Source: Pseudomonadota bacterium
Lineage (GTDB): Bacteria > Pseudomonadota > Alphaproteobacteria > Acetobacterales > Acetobacteraceae
Direction of reading: 5' to 3'
Length of the DNA stretch: 21,535 nt
Assembly (NCBI GenBank): GCA_021845835.1
Contig: JAJZVE010000009.1
Span: 1 to 21,535, forward strand
The translations under genes were made by a program, and so were the position numbers. This document shows positions 1 to 6,240 of this stretch, piece after piece. The notes under the pieces are model-generated. The model was not told where the DNA came from, made no database searches, and saw only the letters and a list, made by a program, of their open reading frames with translations. Each line of letters starts with the position of its first letter. The first letter of the stretch is position 1.

Positions 1-440
1 CCGGGTGCCGGCGCGGGTACTTTCCCGAAGGTAAACAGGTCACGGCTATAGGCGAGCGGGCGGGACTGGCCGTCGGCTACCTCGTGGATCTCCACCCGAT
101 CGGTATAGAGGAAGCCACGATGGAAGAACTCGGCCTCGAAGTTCAGCCCCTGCCCGTGCCAAAGCGCCATCGTCGGCTTGAACCGGATCGAACGGTATTG
201 ACTGTAGGTGAGCTTCTTCAGTGAATCCGGCAGATGCCCACCCGGCGCCTGATAAGGCTGCTCGGACAACGCACGGGCGCGAGCGTGCACCGTGGTGGGA
301 TCGAACGGCGTGCCAGGGGCCAGGGCGGCGGGCGTCACCGCCGGTACAGCACCCATGGCGGGCGCCGTCACCAGTCGCTGCAACAGAGCAACAGCCGGCA
401 ACACTGCCGCGCCCGCGATCAGATCGCGACGCTGCATCAT
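1..440 (-). CDS. OpgG/OpgD-family periplasmic glucan biosynthesis protein (N-terminal part)
   Basis: Only the first 146 codons lie in the window; the C-terminus is beyond the left edge. This family acts in the periplasm on osmoregulated periplasmic glucans: OpgG helps make the backbone, and E. coli OpgD is reported to have beta-1,2-glucanase activity. The N-terminus MMQRRDLIAG followed by a hydrophobic stretch to about residue 30 looks like a Tat-type signal, as in OpgD. Family-like segments follow: a Tyr/Arg-rich stretch SQYRSIRFKP at residues 80-89, then FEAEFFHRGFLYTDRVEIHE at 101-120 and YSRDLFTFG at 131-139. Two consecutive ATGs are possible starts; the first (base 440) overlaps the stop of the small upstream ORF as ATGA, which suggests translational coupling. 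OpgG versus OpgD cannot be decided from this part. A glucosyltransferase gene (opgH) often follows and would lie outside the window. Confidence 0.85.
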   Translation of the reverse strand, partial: MMQRRDLIAGAAVLPAVALLQRLVTAPAMGAVPAVTPAALAPGTPFDPTTVHARARALSEQPYQAPGGHLPDSLKKLTYSQYRSIRFKPTMALWHGQGLNFEAEFFHRGFLYTDRVEIHEVADGQSRPLAYSRDLFTFGKVPAPAP

Positions 441-619
441 GGGGGCGGCAACGCGTTCGAGTGGTGGACGCCTTGAGCCATGGCGAGGTGCTCCCGGGAG
501 ATGGCGACGACCCCGGCCTGCCCGGCTGCCGACAATGCTGAACGACCCCCAATCGCGCTCCGATCGCCGGCCAGAAACCTGCGAACACCGGTCAATAAAT
601 CAAGCGGAACGAGGCTCAT
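437..619 (-). CDS. Possible small protein, 60 residues, unrecognised
   Basis: This short frame sits between the sugar porter and the OpgG/D gene. It starts 21 bases after the porter stop codon, and its TGA overlaps the OpgG/D start as ATGA. The chosen ATG (base 619) is preceded by GGGGGA about 5 bases upstream, a plausible ribosome binding site; another in-frame ATG lies at 631. The product begins MSLVPLDLLTGVRRFLAGDR and ends in three prolines. I see no transmembrane segment, signal peptide or known motif. It may be a real coupled small protein, a leader that couples translation of opgG/D, the remnant of a truncated gene, or chance. The support is position and spacing only. Confidence 0.3.
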   Translation of the reverse strand: MSLVPLDLLTGVRRFLAGDRSAIGGRSALSAAGQAGVVAISREHLAMAQGVHHSNALPPP

Positions 620-640
620 GACATCCCCCATATCCCACTG

Positions 641-1996
641 TCACAGTGCCCGCGCTGGCTTTCCCGTGCGCCAGTGCGCTTCGATCTGTTCCAGTGTTCT
701 TCCCTTGGTTTCCGGCACAAGGAAAAACGCGAACAGCCACGCCCCGACGCTGACCCTGCCATACAGCCAGAACGTGGTCGGCCGGCCCAGTACCTGCGTG
801 AGCGTCAGGAACGAGACCGCCACGATCAGATTCGCGCTCCAGTTGGCGAACGTCCCGACACTCATCGCCCGGCCGCGGACGCCCAGCGGGTAGATCTCGG
901 ACAGCATCAGCCAAAAGACCGGGCCCAGCCCGATGGCGAACGATCCGACATAGGCCATGAGGCTCGCCACCGCGATCCATGCCAGACTGCCCGAGGCCTG
1001 CGGCAGCGCGAACGCGAACCCCAGCACCGCCAGGCTGAGCGCCATGCCCGCAAGGCTGCCCAGCAGGAGCGGCCGTCGCCCGACCCGATCGATCAGGCCC
1101 ATCGCCACCACGGTCAGCGCAACGTTCACCACGCCGACCCCGACGCTCGCCAGGATCGCGGCCGGAGCCGACGACAGCCCGGCAAACTTGAGGATTGTGG
1201 GCGCGTAATAGATAACTGTGTTGATGCCCGTGATTTGCTGTGCGATCGCCAGTCCGACACCCACAATCATCGCCGCACGCAGCACAGGGCTGAGAAGTTC
1301 CGACCAGCGCATCTGCTGCTGCGCAAGGCTGTGCTCGATCCCGGCGAGCTCCCCCGCCACCTGGTCCGGGGGCCGGAGCCGCTCCAGCACGGCGCGGGCC
1401 TGGCTCTTGTGTCCGCGGCTTGCCAGCCATCGCGGGCTGTCCGGAATGAACAGCAGTCCGATCCCGAAGACCGCCGCCGGAACCGCCGCCAGAGCGAACA
1501 TCCAGCGCCAGCCGCCGCTTCCGGCAAAGGTGTAGTCCACGAGGTAGGAGACGACGATCCCGCTGGTCAGGGCGACCTGGTTGATCGAAACCAGCGTGCC
1601 GCGGATCCCAGTCGGGGCGATCTCGGAGATATAGAGCGGGGCGGCAAACGAGGCGGCGCCGATGGCCGCGCCCGCCACCACCCGGGCGGCGATCAACAAG
1701 GCCGTGCCCGGTGCCAGCGCCGCCCCAATGGCACCGAGAGCGAACACGATCGCTGTGACAATCAGCAACTTCCGGCGCCCGAGCCGGTCCGCAAGCACAC
1801 CGCCGCCGGCGGCGCCGATGAGCGAGCCCAGCAGAACCGAGCTGACGACGATCTCCTCTAGGCCCGGCGAGAGCGAGAAGGCCGTCTTGATGAACAGGAT
1901 CGCCCCGGAGATGACGCCGATGTCGTAGCCGAACAACAGGCCGCCTAACGCCGAGACGGCAGCCGCGAGATAGACCAGACGCGAGCTGCCTGACAT
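641..1996 (-). CDS. MFS sugar porter (GalP/XylE-type sugar:proton symporter)
   Basis: A 451-residue inner-membrane transporter of the sugar porter family, which usually imports hexoses or pentoses with protons. Diagnostic motifs are in order: LLFGYDIGVISGA at residues 20-32, the loop motif DRLGRRK at 70-76, PDSPRWL at 185-191 before the central cytoplasmic loop, QQITGINTVIYYAP at 253-266, a second DRVGRR loop in the C-terminal half, and PETKGRTLEQIE at 428-439. Length and roughly twelve hydrophobic segments fit the family. ATG 1996 was preferred over an in-frame TTG at 2005 because GGAG lies 11 bases before the ATG but only 2 before the TTG. It begins 5 bases after the PRC-barrel gene stop. 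The sugar cannot be read from sequence; glucose, galactose or xylose are all possible. Confidence 0.92.
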   Translation of the reverse strand: MSGSSRLVYLAAAVSALGGLLFGYDIGVISGAILFIKTAFSLSPGLEEIVVSSVLLGSLIGAAGGGVLADRLGRRKLLIVTAIVFALGAIGAALAPGTALLIAARVVAGAAIGAASFAAPLYISEIAPTGIRGTLVSINQVALTSGIVVSYLVDYTFAGSGGWRWMFALAAVPAAVFGIGLLFIPDSPRWLASRGHKSQARAVLERLRPPDQVAGELAGIEHSLAQQQMRWSELLSPVLRAAMIVGVGLAIAQQITGINTVIYYAPTILKFAGLSSAPAAILASVGVGVVNVALTVVAMGLIDRVGRRPLLLGSLAGMALSLAVLGFAFALPQASGSLAWIAVASLMAYVGSFAIGLGPVFWLMLSEIYPLGVRGRAMSVGTFANWSANLIVAVSFLTLTQVLGRPTTFWLYGRVSVGAWLFAFFLVPETKGRTLEQIEAHWRTGKPARAL

Positions 1997-2001
1997 GTGG
2001 A

Positions 2002-2805
2002 TCAACGCTCCGCTGAGGGCCGCCAGTCGCGGCCTTGTCGGGCGACGAATTTGATACCGTAATGGGCCAGGAATGCTTCGTCATAGCTGTCGTCGACCGC
2101 CATGGCCGGGTCGTAACGCGGACCGCCCCGTACCTTCTCGCGCGTGAGATCGAGGTGGAGCAGGCTAGCCGGCCAGTCGATTGTGGTGACCGAAAGCGGC
2201 GAGATCAGGATCTTCTCTCCCGGCCACCAGTTCCTTGTGTCGATGATGATGTACCGGATGCTCCAGTCCGTAGCCTCTACAAGGAACCCCTCGACATGGC
2301 CGATTTCGCCGTCGGTGGCCTCGATATGGTATCCGGTGATGGCGCTCACGCTGCGCAGATGCGGATCGCCCTCGGCGGGCTCGGGCTCGGCGGCTCCAGC
2401 CTCGCGCGGCCCCGGCTCCGCTGGGCGAAGCGGCAGGCCGGACGGAATTGCCATGAAATTATCGGTGGAGAGCGAACCGCTGCCCCAGTAGGGGTTCCAG
2501 CCGTAGAAATTATAGAGTTGCGCCTCGGCCTGGCGCGACACGGGCTGATCGGCGTCGAGCGCCGGGCTGTCCCTGACCTGCTGCATCGTCAAGGTAACCG
2601 GGAAATGGTGCCGAGCGGAATCGGGCTGGCCGAGCGCCGACAGCGGCAACAGAACCTTGCGACCCGAGAGCCAGCTGCCGGTTTCGACCACGATCCAGCG
2701 CACGATCCAGCCGCGGTCGTCGAACAACAGGTCGCTGACGGTTCCGATCTGACCGTCGGTCGCTTCGATCGCGTAGCCGTTAAGGGTGGAGGCGGTCCAC
2801 AACAT
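2002..2805 (-). CDS. Protein with two PRC-barrel domains
   Basis: A 267-residue protein with two PRC-barrel-like repeats. The first covers about residues 1-80 (LNGYAIEATDGQIGTVSDLL) and the second about 150-230 (ITGYHIEATDGEIGHVEGFL). Both continue with a W-I-V/R-W/Y-I-V/I-strand and a trailing WxxGxKxL/ILxPLS-type strand. They are joined by a linker rich in Pro, Glu and Ala (about residues 125-148). There is no signal peptide. PRC-barrels occur in RNA-processing and photosynthetic reaction-centre proteins and in many stress-related proteins of unknown role, so no precise function is given. The start at 2805 is set by a strong AAGGAG six bases upstream; the frame stays open further upstream but crosses the inverted repeat. 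Its stop lies 5 bases before the sugar porter start, so they are probably co-transcribed. Confidence 0.85.
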   Translation of the reverse strand: MLWTASTLNGYAIEATDGQIGTVSDLLFDDRGWIVRWIVVETGSWLSGRKVLLPLSALGQPDSARHHFPVTLTMQQVRDSPALDADQPVSRQAEAQLYNFYGWNPYWGSGSLSTDNFMAIPSGLPLRPAEPGPREAGAAEPEPAEGDPHLRSVSAITGYHIEATDGEIGHVEGFLVEATDWSIRYIIIDTRNWWPGEKILISPLSVTTIDWPASLLHLDLTREKVRGGPRYDPAMAVDDSYDEAFLAHYGIKFVARQGRDWRPSAER

Positions 2806-2811
2806 GGGGAG

Positions 2812-2817
2812 CTCCTT
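2812..2817 (-). promoter_or_regulatory. Strong ribosome binding site of the PRC-barrel gene
   Basis: AAGGAG on the minus strand, six bases before the ATG at 2805. It decides the start of a reading frame that is open well upstream. Confidence 0.75.
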
Positions 2818-2899
2818 TGCGCCGACGGGGTGCGCGAACGCGCCGGATCGGCGTTCCACGGTCATCGGAGCGAATTCTAGCGGGCCAGGGCCAGAAAGG

Positions 2900-2969
2900 C
2901 AGGCTCGGAAACTACCCCTCCCCCCGACCGGCGGGGCGCCGGCTGGACCGTGGGTAGTTTCCGAGCCTG
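2900..2969. repeat. Perfect 18-bp inverted repeat with nested hairpin
   Basis: The left arm CAGGCTCGGAAACTACCC (2900-2917) is exactly complementary to the right arm (2952-2969). The 34-bp interval holds a second perfect hairpin, CCGGCG-GGG-CGCCGG (2928-2942), whose centre (2935) nearly coincides with the centre of the outer repeat (2934.5). The element lies between the divergent PRC-barrel and cytochrome c genes, so it could be an operator, an attenuator or cruciform, or a small transposon-derived (MITE-like) element. No flanking target duplication was seen. A diverged relative lies at 20131-20225. Confidence 0.85.
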
Positions 2970-3005
2970 TCCCGCCCGGCCGCCCTCCCCGCACAGTCTT
3001 CAGCC

Positions 3006-4289
3006 GTGTTGCAGAGGCATGGCCTGTTGTCAGTCGCTCGTCCGCCAGGACCCGGGCCGATCAAACGGCGCGCGCGCTGGGTGCTCCTCGGCGTCCTCCT
3101 GGCATGGCTTCCTGCCATCGGTCCCGCCGCGGCGGCGCAGGACGCGGGCCTGATCGCGAAGGGTCAATACATCTCGCGCCTTGCCGATTGCGCGGGGTGT
3201 CACACAAGACCCGGCGGCACGCCCTTCGCGGGTGGACCACCAATCAGCACCCCGTTCGGTACCGTGCCCTCGCCCAACATCACGCCGGATAGCGAAACCG
3301 GTATCGGCGGTTGGAGTGACCAGGATTTCTACCGCGCGGTGACTGATGGGATCGGCCGGCATGGCGAGTACCTCTATCCGGTTATGCCCTTTACGTCGTT
3401 CACCCGCATGACCCGCAACGACGTCCTGGCGATCAAGGCCTATCTGTTCTCGCTACCGCCCGTCCATGCACCGCGGGCGGCGAACACCCTGATGTTTCCG
3501 TTCGATATCCGATGGACGATGTTCGCGTGGCGTGAACTCTACTTCCATCCGGGCATCTTCCGCCCCGACCCGCAGCGTTCGGCGGCGTGGAACCGGGGTG
3601 CCTATCTCGTCCAGGGTCCGGGACATTGCGGCGCGTGCCATTCGCCGCGCAACATTCTCGGCGCCACCGAGACCGGCAACAGCCTCGCCGGCGGGAAGCT
3701 CGGCGCCTGGCTGGCGCCGAACATCTCGGCCGATGCGCGCTGGGGCATCGGCACCTGGTCGATCGACGACATCGTCACCTTCCTCAAGACCGGCGCGCAG
3801 AAGACCGGAGGCGTCGCGTTCGGACCCATGGCGGAGGTGGTCCACGACAGTCTGCGCCACCTCTCCCTCGACGATCTGCAGGCGATCGCCGTGTACCTGA
3901 AAGCGGGGCCCGAACGGACGAAGGTCGCGACCGCGGCGGTCGCGACCGGCGACCAGCTGGCGCATGGGCAGACGCTCTATCTGGACAGCTGCGCCAAATG
4001 CCATCGGGCTGATGGGAAGGGCTTCCCCGGCGTCGTGCCGAATCTGGCCGCCAATGCCGCCGTGACGTCGCCACAACCAGACGACAGCATCGACGCCATG
4101 CTGGCGGGTCTGCACAGCCCGACAGGGACCTACGGCACCATGCCGGGCTTCGCCGCAGCCCTGAGCGACCAGGATATCGCGGATATCGCCAACTACCTGC
4201 GAACGAGCTGGGGAAACCATGCGCCGACGAACGCGACGCCCGCGCTAGTGGCAAGTCTCCGCACCAAGACGGCAGCGGGCGGGAAATAG
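3006..4289 (+). CDS. Triheme cytochrome c, dehydrogenase cytochrome-subunit type
   Basis: A 427-residue exported protein with three CxxCH heme c sites: CAGCH at residues 62-66, CGACH at 208-212 and CAKCH at 329-333. This resembles the cytochrome c subunits of membrane-bound alcohol, aldehyde and gluconate 2-dehydrogenases, which pass electrons from periplasmic sugar or alcohol oxidation to ubiquinone. A signal peptide is evident: basic KRRAR, then a hydrophobic core, ending near AAAAQDA (about residue 44). Candidate axial Met ligands lie in YPVMPFTSF and YGTMPGF, and the C-terminal NYLRTSWGN is typical. No ATG is available in frame; GTG 3006 is tentative, with TTG codons at 3009 and 3027 as alternatives and no clear ribosome binding site. 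No catalytic dehydrogenase subunit is present nearby, so its partner is unknown. Confidence 0.88.
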   Translation: MLQRHGLLSVARPPGPGPIKRRARWVLLGVLLAWLPAIGPAAAAQDAGLIAKGQYISRLADCAGCHTRPGGTPFAGGPPISTPFGTVPSPNITPDSETGIGGWSDQDFYRAVTDGIGRHGEYLYPVMPFTSFTRMTRNDVLAIKAYLFSLPPVHAPRAANTLMFPFDIRWTMFAWRELYFHPGIFRPDPQRSAAWNRGAYLVQGPGHCGACHSPRNILGATETGNSLAGGKLGAWLAPNISADARWGIGTWSIDDIVTFLKTGAQKTGGVAFGPMAEVVHDSLRHLSLDDLQAIAVYLKAGPERTKVATAAVATGDQLAHGQTLYLDSCAKCHRADGKGFPGVVPNLAANAAVTSPQPDDSIDAMLAGLHSPTGTYGTMPGFAAALSDQDIADIANYLRTSWGNHAPTNATPALVASLRTKTAAGGK

Positions 4290-4298
4290 GATCGAGCC

Positions 4299-4400
4299 AT
4301 GGCCACTGTGACCTATGGGCAGGACGACGCGCCACGCATCGCAATGGTCTTCGCCATTCGGCCTGACGACGGCCTGACCATCGGGGGTGGGCGTCGATGA
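4299..4400 (+). CDS. Possible 33-residue small ORF coupled to the hexaheme cytochrome
   Basis: This short frame fills the gap between the two cytochrome genes. Its ATG is preceded by AGGA at about 7 bases, and its TGA overlaps the next gene start as ATGA. The product begins MATVTYGQDDAPRIAMVF and has no recognised motif. It could be a genuine small protein, a leader that couples translation of the hexaheme cytochrome, or coincidence. Support rests on spacing only. Confidence 0.25.
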   Translation: MATVTYGQDDAPRIAMVFAIRPDDGLTIGGGRR

Positions 4401-6211
4401 CGACCAACCGGCCGACGGCACACGGTGAGCAGGCGGTTTCGAGCGCGAGACGGTTGAGCGGCAAGGCGATCCGTCGCGCGGTGGGATTCGCCGCGCTTGT
4501 CGCCGTGGCCGCGATTGTTGTCGTGACTTCCTGTCGTGCCGCCGAGGCGCGAGAGGGGCCGCCGACCCGCGAACAGGTTGCGGCCGCGGTCCATGTCTGC
4601 TCGACCTGCCATGGACGCGCCGGCAGGAGAACGTCGCCGAACTTCCCGCGTCTTGCCGGCCAGCGGGCGGAGTACCTCGGCGCCCAGCTCAGGGCATTTC
4701 GCGACAAGACGCGCGCTGATCCCCCGCACGCCAACGTCAGCATGGCTCACATGGCCGCGCATCTCAATGACGCGATGATCGCGCGCCTCGCAGCTCACTA
4801 TTCCGCGCAAACGCCGATGTCCGGTGCCCCGCAGCATTCAGCCGCCATCGCGGCCGGAGAGAACATCTACGCGCACGGGATTCCGGGTCGCGTCCTGCCC
4901 TGCATGGCCTGCCACGGCGCGAGCGCGCAAGGCTCTGGCGCGATACCGCGCCTCGCCGGGCAGGATGGCGCGTACCTGGAGCAGCGGATGGCACATTTTG
5001 CCGCCGACCCTCGGGCCGACGCGCTGATGCACCAGGAGGCGATGCATCTGACCACACCGCAGATCGCCGCCGTCACGGCCTACCTGGCCGCGCAGTCCCC
5101 GGGCAAACCCGCCGCCGCGGCGATGCTGGAGGTCTGCTCCTCCTGTCATGAGTTCGACGATCGGGGCGCCGATCCCGCGTTCACTTTCCCGCGTCTCGCC
5201 GGCCAGCAGAAGGAGTATCTTAGCGCGCAACTGAAGGCGTTTCGCGGCAGGACGCGCGCCGACCCGCCCGCCCGCGCCTACATGTGGGGCGTGGCGGCGC
5301 ATCTTGACGACGCCATGATCGCGCGTCTGGCAACCCACTATGCCGCGCAAGCGCCGATGGCCGGTTCGGTGCGAAAAGGGACGGAAGTTGCGGCCGGCCG
5401 GACCCTCTACGAGCACGGCATTCCCGGTCGGGTGCTGCCTTGCATGGCCTGTCATGGCACCAGGGCCGAAGGCGCGGGCACGACGCCGCGCCTCGCCGGA
5501 CAGCACCGCCTGTCCCTGGAACGTCAGCTTGCCTATTTTGCCGCGAACACGCGGGCCGACGGGTTGATGCACCAGGAGGCGATGCACCTCACCGCAGCGC
5601 AGATCGATGCCGTCTCGGCCTATCTGGCGGCGCTGACCGAGGGCAAATCCGCCGCCATGCACTCCGGCCCCGTGACAAGCCGAGAAGTCGCGGCGACGAT
5701 CCGTGTCTGCTCTTCCTGCCATGACTTCGACGATCGAGGCGCGCCTCCCGCGTTCACGTTCCCGCGTCTCGCCGGCCAGCAGGAGAAGTACCTCAGCGCG
5801 CAACTGAAAGCGTTTCGCGGCAGGACGCGCGCCGACCCGCGCGCCCGCGCCTACATGTGGGACGTGGCAGCGCCTCTCGATGACGCCATGATCGCGCGCC
5901 TGGCCGCTTATTATTCCGCTCGCAGTCCGGTCGCCGGGGCCGCGCAAAATCCAGTCGCTGTCGCGGCGGGAAAGAGTATCTACGAGCAGGGCATCCCGGA
6001 CCGGATTCCGCCCTGCATGACGTGCCATGGCGCGGGGGCGGAAGGCGCGGGCACCACGCCGCGCCTCGCAGGACAGCGGCGCCTGTCCCTGCAACGCCAG
6101 CTTGCGTATTTTGCCGCGAACACGCGGGCCGACGGGATGATGCACACGGAGGCGATGCATCTGACCGCGCGGCAGATCACCGACATCTCGGCCTATCTGG
6201 CTTCCCGCTAG
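4397..6211 (+). CDS. Hexaheme cytochrome c with three tandem diheme (c4-like) modules
   Basis: A 604-residue exported electron carrier with six heme c sites: CSTCH (68-72), CMACH (169-173), CSSCH (247-251), CMACH (349-353), CSSCH (438-442) and CMTCH (540-544). The sites form three pairs about 101-102 residues apart, so the protein is three repeats of a diheme module like cytochrome c4. Each module has a PRLAGQ segment after each heme, a DAMIARLA helix, and an HL(T)xxQI..(V/I)xAYLA helix at its end. The N-terminus has a basic stretch (RR at 26-27) and a hydrophobic core ending in VTSC (43-46). That fits a lipobox with lipidated Cys46; cleavage by signal peptidase I after AAEA is an alternative. 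The ATG overlaps the stop of the short upstream ORF. With the triheme cytochrome upstream it probably forms a periplasmic electron route, but the donor and acceptor are unknown. Confidence 0.9.
   Translation: MTTNRPTAHGEQAVSSARRLSGKAIRRAVGFAALVAVAAIVVVTSCRAAEAREGPPTREQVAAAVHVCSTCHGRAGRRTSPNFPRLAGQRAEYLGAQLRAFRDKTRADPPHANVSMAHMAAHLNDAMIARLAAHYSAQTPMSGAPQHSAAIAAGENIYAHGIPGRVLPCMACHGASAQGSGAIPRLAGQDGAYLEQRMAHFAADPRADALMHQEAMHLTTPQIAAVTAYLAAQSPGKPAAAAMLEVCSSCHEFDDRGADPAFTFPRLAGQQKEYLSAQLKAFRGRTRADPPARAYMWGVAAHLDDAMIARLATHYAAQAPMAGSVRKGTEVAAGRTLYEHGIPGRVLPCMACHGTRAEGAGTTPRLAGQHRLSLERQLAYFAANTRADGLMHQEAMHLTAAQIDAVSAYLAALTEGKSAAMHSGPVTSREVAATIRVCSSCHDFDDRGAPPAFTFPRLAGQQEKYLSAQLKAFRGRTRADPRARAYMWDVAAPLDDAMIARLAAYYSARSPVAGAAQNPVAVAAGKSIYEQGIPDRIPPCMTCHGAGAEGAGTTPRLAGQRRLSLQRQLAYFAANTRADGMMHTEAMHLTARQITDISAYLASR
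4590..6208 (+). repeat. Three tandem gene-internal repeats encoding diheme modules
   Basis: The three units begin near 4590, 5127 and 5700. The second and third are offset by 573 bp (191 codons) and are nearly identical over long stretches, for example around the segment coding for AFRGRTRADP (5236-5265 and 5809-5838). The first unit is clearly more diverged. This points to an older duplication followed by a more recent copy of the second unit, or to gene conversion between units two and three. Confidence 0.88.
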
Positions 6212-6240
6212 ATCACGGACCGGTCCGCCGGCCCTCCGCG

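Noticed and set aside
674..1861. Long open plus-strand frame opposite the sugar porter
   Set aside because: The translation is rich in Arg, His, Gln and Asp with no motif; it mirrors the high-GC codon pattern of the real gene on the minus strand.
6216..6227. 12-bp palindrome CGGACCGGTCCG between the convergent cytochrome and flavoprotein genes
   Set aside because: It has no loop and no T-run, so it is not a credible terminator; a 12-bp palindrome is not rare in DNA of this composition.
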